A stretch of 64,000 bases of DNA from Olivibacter sp. XZL3 (GTDB lineage: Bacteria > Bacteroidota > Bacteroidia > Sphingobacteriales > Sphingobacteriaceae), in the NCBI RefSeq assembly GCF_004368405.1, contig NZ_SBJH01000071.1, positions 20,599 to 84,598 on the forward strand, given 5' to 3'. Positions 7,996-20,021 of this stretch are shown piece after piece. Numbering within the stretch: the stretch's first letter is position 1; every line of letters starts with the position of its first letter. Below the pieces are notes generated by a model. The model made no database searches. It was not told where the DNA came from and worked only from the letters and a program-made list of their open reading frames with translations. Made by a program: the position numbers and the translations under genes.

Positions 7996-8797
7996 CAGAA
8001 AGTTTATCCAACGACTTCTTATAGGTCTTACCCGTTTGTTTAATAATAAATTCCTTCCGTAATAAAAACGATAGTTTGCTACTCAGGCGGTTAAGAAAGC
8101 CGGGAATATAGGTCGCTCTTCTTTTCCGGAAGGCGGTTAATCCTTCTTTCGCAACTTGTTGTACCGGCATCAAATACCCGCGCAGCTCTTTAAAACCATC
8201 GCCGGATGTCATTTCCGTCGCAATACCTCCAGGTAAAAATATCGTTAGCGACAGCTCTTTGTTCTCCAATTCTTGCGAAAGTGCCGCCGCAAAATTAAGC
8301 AAGAAACCTTTCGTGCCGGCATAAGCGGCCTGAAATGGCGTCGGAAAAATCGCAGCCATACTAGAAACGATCATGATACCTCCGACAGATTTTTTTTTCT
8401 CAAAATAGGCTGCCAGTTGACTTGTCATATAAGTAACACTAATGATATTGACTTGGATCATTTGATTAAATTGTTCCTTTGACAAAGCCAAATGCTTCCC
8501 CAAATAGGTAACACCGGCATTTAGAACAGCAGCATACAAGTCTCGCCGGCTTATAATTGTTTCCAAAATTTCTTCAACCTGTTCGGGCTCGGATAAATCC
8601 GCAACGACAATATCTACACATGATTTTGTTTCACGTTCTATCGTATGCTTCAATTGTTCCAACCGCTCTTTACGTCGAGCCAACAAAATTAAATTCGCGC
8701 CATGTTGAACAGCTAACTGCCTTGCCATCTCCTCCCCTAATCCGGAAGAGGCGCCGGTAACCAATACCCACTTGCCTTTAAAATCTAGATTTCTCAT
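7988..8797 (-). CDS. Short-chain dehydrogenase/reductase (SDR family)
   Basis: A 269-residue NAD(P)-dependent oxidoreductase of unknown substrate. The ATG at 8797 (MRNLDFKGKWVLVTGASSGL) is preferred over a TTG ten codons upstream. Visible elements: cofactor-binding TGASSGLG (about residues 14-21), LNAG for the central beta strand, the catalytic serine in IMIVSSMAAI and the catalytic pair in AAYAGTKGF (YxxxK). After the Rossmann domain a basic C-terminal tail (KTYKKSLDKL) extends to the stop. It looks like the DltE/YqjQ-type cytosolic SDRs. Stands alone on the minus strand, convergent with lysS. Confidence 0.88.
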   Translation of the reverse strand: MRNLDFKGKWVLVTGASSGLGEEMARQLAVQHGANLILLARRKERLEQLKHTIERETKSCVDIVVADLSEPEQVEEILETIISRRDLYAAVLNAGVTYLGKHLALSKEQFNQMIQVNIISVTYMTSQLAAYFEKKKSVGGIMIVSSMAAIFPTPFQAAYAGTKGFLLNFAAALSQELENKELSLTIFLPGGIATEMTSGDGFKELRGYLMPVQQVAKEGLTAFRKRRATYIPGFLNRLSSKLSFLLRKEFIIKQTGKTYKKSLDKLSGL

Positions 8798-8943
8798 CTG
8801 ATTGTTTAACCGTCGATTTGTTGGCAATCGACTCTATAATTGTTAGTTTTAAAAATAATCTAGCTTTTGTCTTAAGTATGTTTGTCATGCAGCAGACGCT
8901 TTTCAATACATGAATACTATCAATCTTTTGCTGTAGCCATGCT

Positions 8944-8975
8944 TACAACTGGCAACTCGTAACGCATAACTCCGC
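8944..8975. repeat. Degenerate AACTC/ATAACTC repeat
   Basis: ACTGGCAACTCGTAACGCATA resembles the right arm of the repeat at 7928-7995. It lies just after the DUF3467 gene (minus strand). Confidence 0.4.
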
Positions 8976-8979
8976 CGCC

Positions 8980-9285
8980 TTACGCTTCTGCCGTTGGGCC
9001 ACCAAAATTCATTGGGAACGGGGGCTCCTCGTGAGTGTCAATTTTCCCGTTCATCGCTTCATACTTCGCAATATTATCTTGAAAAGCCTTCATCAAACGC
9101 TTCGCGTGCTCGGGCGTAAGGACGATTCTAGATTTCACCTTGGCTTTGGGGACGCCAGGCATAACACGAATAAAGTCAACCACAAATTCTGTATGTGAAT
9201 GCGTTATAATGGCTAAATTAGAGTACATACCTTCCGCTACCTCTTCGGTCAATTCGATGTTTAATTGATTATTTTGTTCTTCCAT
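8980..9285 (-). CDS. DUF3467 domain protein
   Basis: A 101-residue soluble protein, beginning MEEQNNQLNIELTEEVAEGM and containing YSNLAIITHSHTEFVVDFIR and RIVLTPEHAKRLMKAFQDNI, which together identify DUF3467. The family has no firmly established function. It lies just downstream of rpoC on the same strand, a placement I recall as common in Bacteroidota, but a strong terminator separates the two, so it may have its own promoter or depend on read-through. The C-terminus (PPFPMNFGGPTAEA) is proline-rich and probably flexible. Confidence 0.85.
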   Translation of the reverse strand: MEEQNNQLNIELTEEVAEGMYSNLAIITHSHTEFVVDFIRVMPGVPKAKVKSRIVLTPEHAKRLMKAFQDNIAKYEAMNGKIDTHEEPPFPMNFGGPTAEA

Positions 9286-9347
9286 ATCAGTTGGTGAGTA
9301 AGCATATATGTGTAAAATGTATGCGGTAAAGATACTAATAATAAAAA

Positions 9348-9382
9348 CAAAACCCCGGAGACAACGCGTCTTCGGGGTTTTG
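9348..9382 (-). terminator. rpoC terminator
   Basis: A 15-bp stem (CAAAACCCCGGAGAC / GTCTTCGGGGTTTTG, one G-U pair, loop AACGC) followed on the minus strand by TTTTTATT. It closes the rplK...rpoC transcription block. Confidence 0.9.
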
Positions 9383-9407
9383 TAAATATTACGAGGAGCT
9401 ATAGACC

Positions 9408-12400
9408 TTAAGCTTCTTCTTTCGAAGCCAGCAACTGGTCATACTCTTCTTTCGATCCTACGATAATGCGATCGTAATTACGCAATCCTGTACCAGATGG
9501 TATGAGATGCCCTACAATAACATTCTCTTTCAAGCCTAATAAGTCGTCACGTTTACCGCTAATAGCCGCTTCGTTCAATACTTTAGTAGTTTCCTGGAAG
9601 GAAGCTGCCGATATAAACGATTTGGTTCCTAAAGATGCACGTGTGATACCTTGTAGCATCGGACTTGAAGTAGCCGCGATCGCATCGCGCACCTGTACCA
9701 GTTTCAAATCGCGGCGTTTCAAGCTCGAGTTCTCTTCACGTAATTTACGCAACGAAACGATCTGTCCTGCTTTCAGTACATTGGAATCACCTGGATCAGT
9801 TACGACCTTCTTATCGTACATGCTGTCGTTCTCTTCGATAAAGTCCCACTTATTAACGGCATCTTTTTCCAAGAAACGTGTATCACCCGGATCCTCAATC
9901 ATCACTTTCTGCATCATTTGGTGTACGATGGTTTCAAAGTGCTTATCGTTGATCTTAACACCTTGCAGACGGTAAACCTCTTGGATACCATTCACCAAAT
10001 ACTCCTGCACGGCAGCAGGACCTTTTATGGCTAAGATATCGGATGGAGAAATAGAACCGTCAGAAAGTGGCATACCAGCCTTCACAAAGTCGTTATCCTG
10101 TACCAGGATGTGCTTCGAAAGTGGCACCAAGTACTTTTTAACCTGACCATCGCGCGACTCGATTTGAATTTCACGGTTACCACGTTTAACACCTCCTAAA
10201 GTTACTACACCGTCGATTTCTGTTACCACGGCCGGATTAGAAGGATTCCGCGCTTCGAATAATTCGGTCACACGAGGTAAACCACCCGTAATATCTCGGG
10301 TCTTTCCTGCTGAACGTGGAATCTTCGCAATAATCTCACCCACCTTCGCTTTGCCGGCGTTATCCACAGCAATGTGCGCGCCAACTGGCAAGTTGTAGGT
10401 ACGAATTACATCGCCTGCGTTGTCTAAAATCTTAATGGCAGGGTTCTTCGTCTTATCACGTGTATCGATAATTACCTTTTCACGGTGTCCAGTCTGTTCA
10501 TCAGACTCTTCACGATAGGTAACACCTTCGATAATCGCGTCGAACTCAACTTTACCCGCAAATTCGGAAATGATAACGGCGTTGTATGGATCCCAAGAAC
10601 AAATTCTATCGCCTTTGCTTACCTTATCGCCATCCGCAATATATAAGAACGAACCGTAAGGTATATTATTGGTCATCAGAACCTTCTTAGATTCCGGATC
10701 CAAGATCCTGAATTCACCTGAACGACCTAATACGATCTGCAGTTTTCCTTCTTCTGTTTCCCGCTCTACTGAACGCATATTTTCGAACTCAACGATTCCG
10801 TCAAATTTCGCTACGATTTGCGATTCAGCTGCAATGTTAGAAGCCGTACCACCCACGTGGAACGTACGAAGCGTAAGCTGCGTACCTGGCTCACCAATAG
10901 ACTGAGCTGCAATAACACCAACCGCTTCACCCATCTGAACACGTTTACCGGAAGCAAGGTTCCGACCATAACACAAAGCACATACACCACGCTTGCTTTC
11001 ACAGGTCAATACCGAGCGGATTTCTATCCCTTCTACAGTAGAATGCTCGATTTTCTCCGCAATCTCTTCAGTGATATCTTGATCAGCGCTTACCAACAAT
11101 TCGTTAGTTACCGGATCGTAAACATCGTGTAAAGAAGTACGCCCCAGAATACGATCATATAATGGCTCAACAATGTCTTCGTTATCTTTTAACGCTGTTG
11201 TGAAGATACCTCTTAAAGTACCGCAGTCTTCCTCGGTAACAATCATATCCTGCGCAACGTCATGCAAACGACGGGTTAAGTAACCGGCATCGGCCGTTTT
11301 CAACGCCGTATCGGCAAGACCCTTACGGGCACCGTGCGTAGAGATAAAGTACTCAAGTACCGACAATCCTTCTTTAAAGTTGGATAAAATCGGGTTCTCG
11401 ATAATCTCACCTCCTGAGGACCCCGATTTCTGAGGCTTCGCCATCAATCCCCGCATGCCGCACAACTGACGAATCTGCTCTTTTGAACCACGCGCTCCAG
11501 AGTCTAGCATCATATACACCGAGTTGAAGCCTTGGTTATCGTTGGATAAAATATCCATTACGTTCGCAGTCAAACGGTTATTGATACGGGTCCAAATATC
11601 GATGATTTGGTTATAACGCTCATTATTAGTAATGAATCCCATATTATAGTTATTCATCACTTCTTCTACTTCCCTTGTTGCTTGTTCAATTAAACCAGCT
11701 TTCGCATCAGGAATATTAAGGTCTTGTAAGTTGAACGATAAACCACCGCGGAATGCCATTTGGAAACCGAGTTCCTTGATATCATCTAAGAACTTAGCCG
11801 CCCGAGCCATACCTGTGTTTTTTACTACATCGCCAATAATGTCGCGTAAGGATTTCTTCGTAAGCAATTCATTGATATAACCTACTTCTTCAGGCACAAC
11901 CTGATTAAACAATACGCGACCTACCGTTGTATCAATCAGTTGTTTAACGATATTTCCGTCCTTATCCTTTACGTTGGTTTTAACCTTAATAAAGGCATGA
12001 AGATCAATTTTCTTCTCGTTATACGCGATGATAACCTCCTCTGGTGAGTAAAAGGTCATATCCTGCCCTTTTACCACACGGGTTTCATCGGTCCTACGAC
12101 CTTTTGTAATATAGTAAAGTCCCAACACCATGTCCTGAGATGGTACAGTAATAGGTGTACCGTTCGCAGGGTTCAAGATATTGTGCGCTGCCAACATCAA
12201 AATCTGGGCTTCCAAAATAGCTGCATTTCCTAACGGTAAATGCACCGCCATCTGGTCACCGTCAAAGTCGGCGTTGAACGCTGTACATACTAAGGGGTGA
12301 AGCTGTATAGCCTTACCTTCTACGAGCTTCGGTTGGAAAGCTTGAATACCTAAGCGGTGTAACGTAGGTGCCCGGTTCAGGAGAACGGGGTGTCCTTTCA

Positions 12401-13688
12401 AAACGTTTTCCAAGATATCCCACACAATCGGATCTTTACGATCCACAATCTTCTTAGCCGACTTCACAGTTTTTACAACACCGCGTTCTATCATCTTGCG
12501 AATAATAAACGGTTTGTATAACTCAGCCGCCATATCTTTAGGTAATCCGCACTCATGCAACTTCAGGTTCGGACCTACCACAATCACCGAACGTGCCGAA
12601 TAGTCAACGCGTTTACCCAGTAAGTTTTGACGGAAACGTCCTTGTTTACCTTTCAATATATCGGAAAGCGATTTCAGCGCACGATTACCCTCAGTCTTAA
12701 CCGCATTTACCTTACGGGAATTGTCAAATAAAGAATCTACCGCTTCCTGAAGCATACGCTTTTCATTACGCAGAATCACTTCTGGCGCTTTGATTTCAAT
12801 TAGGCGTTTCAGACGGTTATTTCTAATGATCACCCGACGATATAAGTCGTTCAAATCAGAAGTTGCAAAACGTCCACCTTCCAAAGGAACTAAAGGACGC
12901 AATTCTGGTGGGATAACCGGAACGATTTTAACGATCATCCATTCCGGACGATTTTCAATGCGCTCACGCGATCCACGGAATGCCTCTACTACTTGCAGAC
13001 GTTTTAAGGCTTCATTTTTACGTTGTTGCGACGTTTCATTGGCTGCCTGATGACGTAGGTCATAAGAAAGCTGATCTAAATCAATACGCTGCAGCAGCTC
13101 TTCCAAGGCTTCAGCGCCCATCTTAGCCACAAACTTTTGCGGATCTTTATCGTCGAGATATTGATTCTCTTTCGGTAAAGTATCTAATATATCAAGATAC
13201 TCTTCCTCGGTTAAGAAATCCATGTACTGGATTCCGTCTTCCTCTTTTATACCGGCCTGGATCACTACATATCTTTCGTAATAGATGATCATATCCAACT
13301 TCTTTGTTGGCAAACCCAATAAATATCCGATTTTGTTTGGAAGTGAACGGAAATACCAGATATGAGCCACAGGAACAACCAAGTTGATGTGTCCCATACG
13401 CTCCCTACGTACCTTCTTCTCAGTAACCTCTACTCCACATCGGTCGCAGACGATACCTTTATAACGAATGCGCTTATACTTACCGCAGTGGCATTCATAG
13501 TCCTTTACCGGACCAAAGATACGCTCACAAAACAAACCATCACGCTCCGGCTTATAAGTACGGTAGTTAATGGTTTCCGGTTTTAATACTTCACCGCTAG
13601 AACGCTCCAAAATAGCCTCTGGAGACGACAAGCTAATCGTAATGGAAGTGAAGTTGCTTTTTATTTTATTATCTTTCTTGTAAGACAT
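9408..13688 (-). CDS. rpoC: RNA polymerase beta-prime subunit
   Basis: The 1426-residue largest subunit of RNA polymerase. The N-terminal zinc site uses Cys 66, 68, 81 and 84 (CHC...CDRC), the active-site NADFDGD loop that holds the catalytic magnesium lies near residue 470, and a second cysteine cluster ([11 protein letters not shown]) is near 895. The trigger-loop region and the C-terminal segment ending [18 protein letters not shown] are complete. It follows rpoB with a 90-bp spacer that contains repeats instead of a simple gap. The start ATG is preceded by AAGGTTTTAAAAGC-type purine sequence. No frameshift or missing motif was seen. Confidence 0.98.
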   Translation of the reverse strand: MSYKKDNKIKSNFTSITISLSSPEAILERSSGEVLKPETINYRTYKPERDGLFCERIFGPVKDYECHCGKYKRIRYKGIVCDRCGVEVTEKKVRRERMGHINLVVPVAHIWYFRSLPNKIGYLLGLPTKKLDMIIYYERYVVIQAGIKEEDGIQYMDFLTEEEYLDILDTLPKENQYLDDKDPQKFVAKMGAEALEELLQRIDLDQLSYDLRHQAANETSQQRKNEALKRLQVVEAFRGSRERIENRPEWMIVKIVPVIPPELRPLVPLEGGRFATSDLNDLYRRVIIRNNRLKRLIEIKAPEVILRNEKRMLQEAVDSLFDNSRKVNAVKTEGNRALKSLSDILKGKQGRFRQNLLGKRVDYSARSVIVVGPNLKLHECGLPKDMAAELYKPFIIRKMIERGVVKTVKSAKKIVDRKDPIVWDILENVLKGHPVLLNRAPTLHRLGIQAFQPKLVEGKAIQLHPLVCTAFNADFDGDQMAVHLPLGNAAILEAQILMLAAHNILNPANGTPITVPSQDMVLGLYYITKGRRTDETRVVKGQDMTFYSPEEVIIAYNEKKIDLHAFIKVKTNVKDKDGNIVKQLIDTTVGRVLFNQVVPEEVGYINELLTKKSLRDIIGDVVKNTGMARAAKFLDDIKELGFQMAFRGGLSFNLQDLNIPDAKAGLIEQATREVEEVMNNYNMGFITNNERYNQIIDIWTRINNRLTANVMDILSNDNQGFNSVYMMLDSGARGSKEQIRQLCGMRGLMAKPQKSGSSGGEIIENPILSNFKEGLSVLEYFISTHGARKGLADTALKTADAGYLTRRLHDVAQDMIVTEEDCGTLRGIFTTALKDNEDIVEPLYDRILGRTSLHDVYDPVTNELLVSADQDITEEIAEKIEHSTVEGIEIRSVLTCESKRGVCALCYGRNLASGKRVQMGEAVGVIAAQSIGEPGTQLTLRTFHVGGTASNIAAESQIVAKFDGIVEFENMRSVERETEEGKLQIVLGRSGEFRILDPESKKVLMTNNIPYGSFLYIADGDKVSKGDRICSWDPYNAVIISEFAGKVEFDAIIEGVTYREESDEQTGHREKVIIDTRDKTKNPAIKILDNAGDVIRTYNLPVGAHIAVDNAGKAKVGEIIAKIPRSAGKTRDITGGLPRVTELFEARNPSNPAVVTEIDGVVTLGGVKRGNREIQIESRDGQVKKYLVPLSKHILVQDNDFVKAGMPLSDGSISPSDILAIKGPAAVQEYLVNGIQEVYRLQGVKINDKHFETIVHQMMQKVMIEDPGDTRFLEKDAVNKWDFIEENDSMYDKKVVTDPGDSNVLKAGQIVSLRKLREENSSLKRRDLKLVQVRDAIAATSSPMLQGITRASLGTKSFISAASFQETTKVLNEAAISGKRDDLLGLKENVIVGHLIPSGTGLRNYDRIIVGSKEEYDQLLASKEEA

Positions 13689-13779
13689 AGCTTTTTAAGG
13701 TTTTAAGGTGAAAGGTAGAAGGTAGAAGGTATATTGGCCAGTAAAGCCTTAAACCTTATACCTCATACCTTATACCTAA
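13689..13779. repeat. AAGGTAT-type repeats in the rpoB-rpoC spacer
   Basis: Direct copies of AAGGTAGA/AAGGTAT (about 13703-13732) face reverse copies ACCTTATACCT (about 13753-13776). In the mRNA these two halves can pair into a long imperfect hairpin between rpoB and rpoC. The motif resembles short tandem intergenic repeats of Bacteroidota. Confidence 0.65.
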
Positions 13780-16700
13780 TTACTCTAACGTGATATCTAA
13801 ACCTAAGCCGCGAAGCTCATGTACCAATACATTAAATGATTCAGGCACAGATGGCGTTGGTAAATTATCCCCTTTAACGATTGCTTCGTAGGTCTTGGCT
13901 CTACCGATAACATCATCTGACTTAACAGTAAGAATCTCTTGCAGAATGTTGGATGCACCAAAGGCTTCCAGCGCCCACACCTCCATCTCACCGAAACGTT
14001 GGCCACCGAATTGCGCTTTACCACCCAAAGGTTGCTGCGTAATAAGCGAGTACGGTCCGATAGAACGCGCGTGCATTTTATCATCTACCATGTGCCCAAG
14101 CTTAAGCATGTAAATTACACCTACCGTTGTTGGTTGGTCAAATCGCTCTCCTGTTAATCCGTTATATAAATAAGTCCGTCCAGAAGCAGGGAGCTCGGCT
14201 TTCGCCACCCACTCTTCCACTTCTTCAGTTGTTGCACCATCAAATATAGGAGTAGCGAATTTCATTCCTAATTTTTGTCCGGCCCAGCCCAATACCGTTT
14301 CATAAATCTGGCCAAGGTTCATACGGGAAGGTACACCCAGTGGGTTCAATACGATATCAACAGGAGTCCCATCTTCCAAGAAAGGCATGTCTTCGTCACG
14401 TACAATACGTGCCACAATACCTTTATTTCCGTGACGACCCGCCATTTTATCCCCTACTTTCAGTTTACGTTTCTTCGCTACGTATACTTTAGCCATTTGC
14501 ACAATACCGGATGGAAGTTCGTCTCCGACGGTTATTGCAAACTTATCACGACGGTAAGCACCCAGCTCTTCATTCAATTTGATATTATAGAAATGTAAAG
14601 CCTGTTTTACCAGTTCGTTTTTATCGTCATCTGTCGTCCACTTAGAAGGGTTGATATTAGCGAAGTCGAGCTCGGCCAACATCTTTTGCGTAAATTTCGC
14701 CCCTTTAGGAATCAACAACTCTTTGTAGACGTTGTATACGCCTTGAGAGGTTTTACCGTTCACAATGGCAAACAGCTTATCAATTAAGCGCTCCCTCAAC
14801 TGACGAACAGCACGCTCATGGTTAAGATCTAACCGCTCTATAGCAGCTTTCTCTTCTTTTTTGTCGGTCTTCTTCGCGCGAGAGAAAAGTTTCGTATCGA
14901 TGACCACGCCTCGGATAGAAGGAGGTGTTTTCAAAGACGCGTCCTTAACGTCACCCGCTTTGTCACCGAAGATCGCACGCAAAAGTTTCTCTTCGGGAGA
15001 GGGATCAGATTCACCTTTAGGAGTAATTTTACCAATCAAGATATCTCCTTCACGCACTTCCGCTCCGATACGGATAATACCGTTTTCATCTAAATCTTTG
15101 GTAGCTTCTTCGGAAACGTTCGGAATGTCAGAAGTAAGCTCTTCTTCTCCACGTTTAGTATCACGCACCTCCAATTCAAACTCCTCAATATGAAGCGAAG
15201 TGAAAATATCTTGGCTTACTACACGCTCAGAAATTACAATCGCATCCTCAAAGTTGTATCCCTGCCAAGGCATGAATGCCACTTTTAAGTTACGCCCTAA
15301 AGCCAACTCTCCGTTCTCGGTTGCATAACCTTCACACAGTACTTGTCCTTCTACTACACGCTGACCTTTACGGACTATCGGCTTTAAGTTGATGCAAGTG
15401 CTTTGATTCGTTTTCTTGAACTTGATTAAGCGATATGTTTTAATATCATCGTCGAAAGAAACCAACTTTTCATCCTCGTTTCTGTCGTAACGAATTTTGA
15501 TCTCGTTAGCGTCTACATACTCTACTACACCATTGCCTTCGGCATTGATCAACGTACGGGAGTCACTCGCTACGCGACCTTCCAATCCGGTTCCCACAAT
15601 AGGAGCCTGCGGACGCAACAATGGCACCGCTTGACGCTGCATGTTTGAACCCATCAACGCACGGTTCGCATCATCGTGTTCCAAAAACGGAATTAATGAA
15701 GCCGCTATAGAGGTAATTTGGTTAGGCGCTACGTCCATTAAATCCAAACGCTCCGGCTCGATAATTGGGAAGTCACCTTCAAAACGCGCTTTTACTTTTG
15801 GCGTAATGAAATTTCCTTTTTCATCATATTCCGCATTTGCCTGCGCAATGGTCTTTCCGTCTTCGTCTTCGGCTGAAAGATAGATTACGGGTTCTTCTAC
15901 TACCACCCGACCGTCCTCAACTTTGCGGTAAGGTGTTTCGATGAAGCCCAAATTATTAATTTTCGCATGTACACATAGAGAGGAAATCAAACCAATATTC
16001 GGCCCTTCTGGCGTTTCAATCGTACATAGGCGACCGTAATGCGTATAGTGAACGTCACGAACCTCAAAGCCCGCGCGCTCCCGTGAAAGTCCGCCTGGCC
16101 CAAGCGCCGAAAGACGACGTTTATGCGTGATTTCAGCCAATGGGTTCGTTTGATCCATAAATTGCGACAGCTGATTAGTTCCGAAGAACGAGTTGATCAC
16201 AGACGACAAAGTACGCGCGTTGATCAAATCAGTCGGAGTAAACACCTCGTTGTCGCGAATATTCATCCGCTCGCGAATGGTTCGAGCCATACGAGAAAGC
16301 CCAACCCCGAATTGAGCATATAACTGCTCGCCTACGGTACGCACGCGACGGTTGGATAAGTGGTCAATATCATCAACCTCCGCCTTCGAGTTAATCAAGT
16401 TGATCAAATACTTAACAATCGCAATAATGTCCTGCTTTGTTAATACCTTGATCTCATCAGGCGTATCCAATTGTAGTTTACGGTTAATGCGGTACCGGCC
16501 CACATCACCAAGGTCATATCTTTTATCAGAGAAGAATAAGCGCTCAATAATACCACGAGCTGTTTCTTCATCAGGTGGTTCAGCGTTTCTCAATTGACGA
16601 TAGATATGCTCTACCGCTTCCTTCTCTGAGTTGGAAGTATCTTTCTGTAGTGTGTTATAGATGATGGAGTAATCAGCGTTGTTAGCGCCGTCTTCCTTTG

Positions 16701-17589
16701 TTAAAATAATAGATTTAACACCGGCATCTATAATCATGTCGATGTGATCGTCCTCCAGGATGGTTTCGCGCTCCAGGATAATTTCATTACGATCAATCGA
16801 TACAACTTCTCCCGTATCTTCATCTACGAAGTCCTCAACCCATCTCTTCAGAACCCTAGCGGCTAGTTTTCGGCCAACTAATTTCTTCAGACCAGATTTG
16901 CTGACTTTAACTTCGTCGGCCAATTCAAACAACTCAAGGATATCTTTATCCGAGTCATAACCGATTGCCCGTAAAAGCGTAGTTACTGGGAATTTCTTCT
17001 TGCGGTCGATATAAGCGTACATCACGTTATTGACGTCTGTAGCAAATTCGATCCAAGACCCTTTGAAAGGAATCACCCTCGCAGAGTATAGTTTGGTGCC
17101 ATTGGTATGGCGGCTTTGGCCAAAGAATACACCGGGCGAACGGTGAAGTTGCGATACGATTACCCGCTCTGCGCCATTGATAACGAAAGTACCTTTAGGA
17201 GTCATATAAGGAATCGTACCCAAATATACATCCTGTACTATGGTTTCGAAATCTTCGTGTTCTTCATCATTACATGATAAACGTAACTTAGCTTTTAGCG
17301 GTACGCTATAAGTTAAGCCCCGTTCGATACATTCCTGAATATCATAACGTGGCGGATCGATGAAATAGTCCAAAAATTCAAGCACGAAAATGTTTCTTGA
17401 ATCAGAAATAGGGAAGTTTTCGGAAAAAACTTTGAACAGCCCTTCCTGGTGGCGGTTATCAGAAGTCGTTTCCAATTGGAAAAACTCCTTGAAAGACTGC
17501 AATTGCACATCCAGAAAATCGGGATAGTCGATGACTCTTTTGCTGGTTGCAAAGTTTACTCTTTCGTTACGAATATCTTTGTTTGCCAA
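13780..17589 (-). CDS. rpoB: RNA polymerase beta subunit
   Basis: The 1269-residue beta subunit. It contains the rifampicin-binding stretch [20 protein letters not shown] (about residues 468-490) followed by [20 protein letters not shown]; the residues usually changed in resistance (Q, D, H, R, S, L of the E. coli numbering 513-533) have the sensitive form. [12 protein letters not shown], near residue 1040, is the conserved catalytic-region lysine motif, and the C-terminus ([18 protein letters not shown]) is complete. It is preceded by a hairpin in the 155-bp gap after rplL that may act as an attenuator, as is known for this junction in other bacteria. Confidence 0.98.
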   Translation of the reverse strand: MANKDIRNERVNFATSKRVIDYPDFLDVQLQSFKEFFQLETTSDNRHQEGLFKVFSENFPISDSRNIFVLEFLDYFIDPPRYDIQECIERGLTYSVPLKAKLRLSCNDEEHEDFETIVQDVYLGTIPYMTPKGTFVINGAERVIVSQLHRSPGVFFGQSRHTNGTKLYSARVIPFKGSWIEFATDVNNVMYAYIDRKKKFPVTTLLRAIGYDSDKDILELFELADEVKVSKSGLKKLVGRKLAARVLKRWVEDFVDEDTGEVVSIDRNEIILERETILEDDHIDMIIDAGVKSIILTKEDGANNADYSIIYNTLQKDTSNSEKEAVEHIYRQLRNAEPPDEETARGIIERLFFSDKRYDLGDVGRYRINRKLQLDTPDEIKVLTKQDIIAIVKYLINLINSKAEVDDIDHLSNRRVRTVGEQLYAQFGVGLSRMARTIRERMNIRDNEVFTPTDLINARTLSSVINSFFGTNQLSQFMDQTNPLAEITHKRRLSALGPGGLSRERAGFEVRDVHYTHYGRLCTIETPEGPNIGLISSLCVHAKINNLGFIETPYRKVEDGRVVVEEPVIYLSAEDEDGKTIAQANAEYDEKGNFITPKVKARFEGDFPIIEPERLDLMDVAPNQITSIAASLIPFLEHDDANRALMGSNMQRQAVPLLRPQAPIVGTGLEGRVASDSRTLINAEGNGVVEYVDANEIKIRYDRNEDEKLVSFDDDIKTYRLIKFKKTNQSTCINLKPIVRKGQRVVEGQVLCEGYATENGELALGRNLKVAFMPWQGYNFEDAIVISERVVSQDIFTSLHIEEFELEVRDTKRGEEELTSDIPNVSEEATKDLDENGIIRIGAEVREGDILIGKITPKGESDPSPEEKLLRAIFGDKAGDVKDASLKTPPSIRGVVIDTKLFSRAKKTDKKEEKAAIERLDLNHERAVRQLRERLIDKLFAIVNGKTSQGVYNVYKELLIPKGAKFTQKMLAELDFANINPSKWTTDDDKNELVKQALHFYNIKLNEELGAYRRDKFAITVGDELPSGIVQMAKVYVAKKRKLKVGDKMAGRHGNKGIVARIVRDEDMPFLEDGTPVDIVLNPLGVPSRMNLGQIYETVLGWAGQKLGMKFATPIFDGATTEEVEEWVAKAELPASGRTYLYNGLTGERFDQPTTVGVIYMLKLGHMVDDKMHARSIGPYSLITQQPLGGKAQFGGQRFGEMEVWALEAFGASNILQEILTVKSDDVIGRAKTYEAIVKGDNLPTPSVPESFNVLVHELRGLGLDITLE

Positions 17590-17687
17590 GGGAATTATAT
17601 TTTAGTTTAAATTAAACTTCACGCAACATGTTTCAACCTACGAGGTTCTGTACAGTCAAACAGTATTTAAAATGATATAAACGGCAA

Positions 17688-17715
17688 TAGACCCCAGCAA
17701 AACTACCGGAGTCTA
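17688..17715 (-). promoter_or_regulatory. Hairpin in the rplL-rpoB gap (possible attenuator)
   Basis: On the minus strand TAGACTCCGGTAG pairs with GCTGGGGTCTA around a short T loop, with two G-U pairs. It is not followed by a long U-tract, so partial termination or RNA processing between rplL and rpoB is more likely than full termination. Confidence 0.5.
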
Positions 17716-17744
17716 ATACCATTTAGGATCTCTTTAGATGAGAA

Positions 17745-18122
17745 TTATTTAATCTCAACTACAGCTCCTGCTTCTTCTAGTTGTTTTTTCAACGCTTCAG
17801 CTTCGTCTTTAGTAACACCTGCTTTAAGTTCTTTAGGAGCACCATCAACTAAATCTTTAGCTTCTTTAAGACCTAAACCAGTTAAATCTTTCACTAATTT
17901 AACAACAGCTAATTTTTGACCACCAGCTTCTTTCAAAATTACATCAAAAGACGTTTTTTCTTCTGCAGCAGGTGCATCACCACCAGCAGCAGGGCCAGCA
18001 ACAGCTACAGCTGCAGCAGCCGGCTCAATACCATACTCGTCTTTTAAGATTTGAGCTAACTCGTTAACTTCTTTTACTGTCAAGTTTACTAACTGCTCAG
18101 CAAACGCTTTTAAATCTGCCAT
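17745..18122 (-). CDS. rplL: 50S ribosomal protein L7/L12
   Basis: The 125-residue stalk protein. It has the N-terminal dimerisation helices ([20 protein letters not shown]), an Ala/Pro/Gly-rich hinge ([20 protein letters not shown], about residues 35-55) and the C-terminal factor-binding domain ([20 protein letters not shown], then [19 protein letters not shown]). Length and order are normal. It follows rplJ by 67 bp on the same strand and both bind together in the ribosomal stalk. Confidence 0.97.
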   Translation of the reverse strand: MADLKAFAEQLVNLTVKEVNELAQILKDEYGIEPAAAAVAVAGPAAGGDAPAAEEKTSFDVILKEAGGQKLAVVKLVKDLTGLGLKEAKDLVDGAPKELKAGVTKDEAEALKKQLEEAGAVVEIK

Positions 18123-18189
18123 TTTATTTTAAATTTTTGAATTTACTTTTTTCTATTAACTAATTACTTAAACGGTTTGCAAGGATCCG

Positions 18190-18708
18190 TTAACCTCTTT
18201 CTTGTAAAGTTTTAACCAAACCTGCAATTGTACTACCACCCGATTTAAGGGCAGAAATAACATTCTTAGCAGGCGATTGAAGTAACCCAATGATATCTCC
18301 AACGAGTTCTTCTTTGGATTTCAACGCTACGAGCGAATCTAATTGGGAGTCGCCAACAAATACCGAAGCATCTATATAAGCCCCTTTTAAAATTGGCTTA
18401 TCACCTTCTTTACGAAGTTCTTTGATTAATTTCGCAGGTGCATTACCTGTTTCCGAAAAAAGAATAGTAGATGCGCCTTTTAAAACGCCCTTCAATTCCT
18501 CTGCATCAACCCCAGCTGCTTCCAACGCCTTTGCAATCAGCGTGTTTTTTGCAACCTGAATCTTAATACCTCTCTCAAAACACTTGCGACGGATATTGTT
18601 AACTTTTGCAACAGTCAAATCAGCAGTATCGGTAATATAAAAATTGCCGTAAGATTTGATCTGATCAGTTAAAGCTTGAACAATTTCTTGTTTTTCTTCT
18701 TTTCTCAT
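18190..18708 (-). CDS. rplJ: 50S ribosomal protein L10
   Basis: A 172-residue protein that anchors the L7/L12 dimers. It begins MRKEEKQEIVQALTDQIKSY and contains VNNIRRKCFERGIKIQVAKN followed by TLIAKAL, all typical for L10. The C-terminal helix (LVGDIIGLLQSPAKNVISAL and the final TLQERG) is the L7/L12 docking part. Only 2 bp separate it from the upstream rplA, so the two are probably translationally coupled. Confidence 0.97.
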   Translation of the reverse strand: MRKEEKQEIVQALTDQIKSYGNFYITDTADLTVAKVNNIRRKCFERGIKIQVAKNTLIAKALEAAGVDAEELKGVLKGASTILFSETGNAPAKLIKELRKEGDKPILKGAYIDASVFVGDSQLDSLVALKSKEELVGDIIGLLQSPAKNVISALKSGGSTIAGLVKTLQERG

Positions 18709-18710
18709 GA

Positions 18711-19409
18711 TTAAATCCCCGCTACTGATTTAGTTTCTACCTGAATACCCGGACTCATTGTTGAAGAGAGATGGATACTCTTAAAATATGTTCCTTTCGC
18801 CGCAGATGGTTTCAATTTAGAAATCGTTTGGATTACCTCCAACGCATTATCATAAATCTTATCTGCATCGAATGACACTTTACCAACTGAAGCATGAATG
18901 ATACCGGTTTTATCAACCTTGAAATCAATCTTACCGCCTTTTACCTCAGTAACTGCTTTAGCCACATCTTGTGTAACAGTACCTGACTTAGGGTTAGGCA
19001 TGAGGTTTCTAGGCCCTAAAATACGACCTAATCTACCTACTTTAGCCATAACGCTTGGCATGGTAATAATGATATCAACATCGGTCCATCCACCTTCGAT
19101 CTTGCTGATATACTCATCTAACCCTACGTAATCCGCACCTGCTGCTTTAGCTTCTTCTTCCTTGTCGGGAGTACATAACACTAAAACGCGTACGGTCTTA
19201 CCGGTTCCATGAGGCAAGGTAGCTATACCACGAACCATTTGATTTGCTTTACGTGGATCTACGCCTAAACGAACGTCGATATCCACTGATGCATCAAACT
19301 TAGTAGTGGTAATCTCCTTTACAAGTGCTGCCGCCTCCTGTAAAGTATACGCTTTACCAGCTTCAATTTTGGATAGTGCCGCTTTTTGATTTTTTGTTAA
19401 TCTAGCCAC
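18711..19409 (-). CDS. rplA: 50S ribosomal protein L1
   Basis: A 232-residue L1 protein of the ribosomal side stalk. Recognisable segments are [40 protein letters not shown] and the terminal [18 protein letters not shown]1 binds 23S rRNA and in other bacteria represses its own operon through an rRNA-like mRNA target; no such target was firmly located here. It is 23 bp downstream of rplK. Confidence 0.97.
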   Translation of the reverse strand: MARLTKNQKAALSKIEAGKAYTLQEAAALVKEITTTKFDASVDIDVRLGVDPRKANQMVRGIATLPHGTGKTVRVLVLCTPDKEEEAKAAGADYVGLDEYISKIEGGWTDVDIIITMPSVMAKVGRLGRILGPRNLMPNPKSGTVTQDVAKAVTEVKGGKIDFKVDKTGIIHASVGKVSFDADKIYDNALEVIQTISKLKPSAAKGTYFKSIHLSSTMSPGIQVETKSVAGI

Positions 19410-19432
19410 TTTCTTAAACTGATTTCTGTTAA

Positions 19433-19876
19433 TTAATTGTTCCAGGGTGCATCACCACTTACAGTGATACCCATACTACGCGCCGTACCTGCAACCATTT
19501 TCATGGCCGACTCTACTGTAAACGCATTCAAGTCGCTCATTTTATCCTTAGCGATAGTTTCTACTTGTTCCCAAGTAACTTTGCCTACTTTTTTACGGTT
19601 AGGCTCGCCTGACCCTCCTTTTATCCCGGCAACCTCTATAAGTTGCACAGCAACCGGGGGAGTCTTAATGATAAAATCGAAAGACTTATCAGCATATACA
19701 GTAATTACAACTGGTAATACCTTGCCTGGCTTGTCTTGGGTACGTGCATTAAACTGCTTGCAAAACTCCATGATGTTCACCCCTTTTGCACCTAACGCAG
19801 GCCCTACCGGGGGTGATGGATTAGCTGCGCCACCCTTCACCTGTAATTTCACTAACGCACTGACTTCTTTTGCCAT
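19433..19876 (-). CDS. rplK: 50S ribosomal protein L11
   Basis: A 147-residue L11 protein. The N-terminal domain has [20 protein letters not shown] followed by [15 protein letters not shown], and the RNA-binding C-terminal domain has [20 protein letters not shown] with GTARSMGI near the end. It is the first gene of the rplK-rplA-rplJ-rplL-rpoB-rpoC series, with its own promoter about 110 bp upstream and a leader that can fold (AAGGCCTA..TAGGCC at about 19948-19970), a candidate site for feedback by a ribosomal protein. Confidence 0.97.
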   Translation of the reverse strand: MAKEVSALVKLQVKGGAANPSPPVGPALGAKGVNIMEFCKQFNARTQDKPGKVLPVVITVYADKSFDFIIKTPPVAVQLIEVAGIKGGSGEPNRKKVGKVTWEQVETIAKDKMSDLNAFTVESAMKMVAGTARSMGITVSGDAPWNN

Positions 19877-19990
19877 TTTCGATTTAAATTTAAATTACTA
19901 AATGTTTGTTAGTAAGTTGGAAGCAATATAACGTAACATTTGTTTTCTAATCAAGTGGCCTAGTAGGCCTTAACTCTTTTTTAGAGTGCG

Positions 19991-20021
19991 CAAAAATACA
20001 ACAAAATTCAGAACTAACAAA
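19991..20021 (-). promoter_or_regulatory. Promoter of the rplK-rpoC operon
   Basis: Reading the minus strand: TTTG (20021-20018), exactly 19 bp, then TATTTTTG (19998-19991). It matches the -33/-7 consensus and lies inside the right part of the nusG terminator; the -7 element is made of the stem end plus the U-tract. Confidence 0.75.

Noticed and set aside
9502..16960. Many plus-strand open frames inside rpoC and rpoB
   Set aside because: Shadows of two long conserved genes; no start signals or family features of their own.
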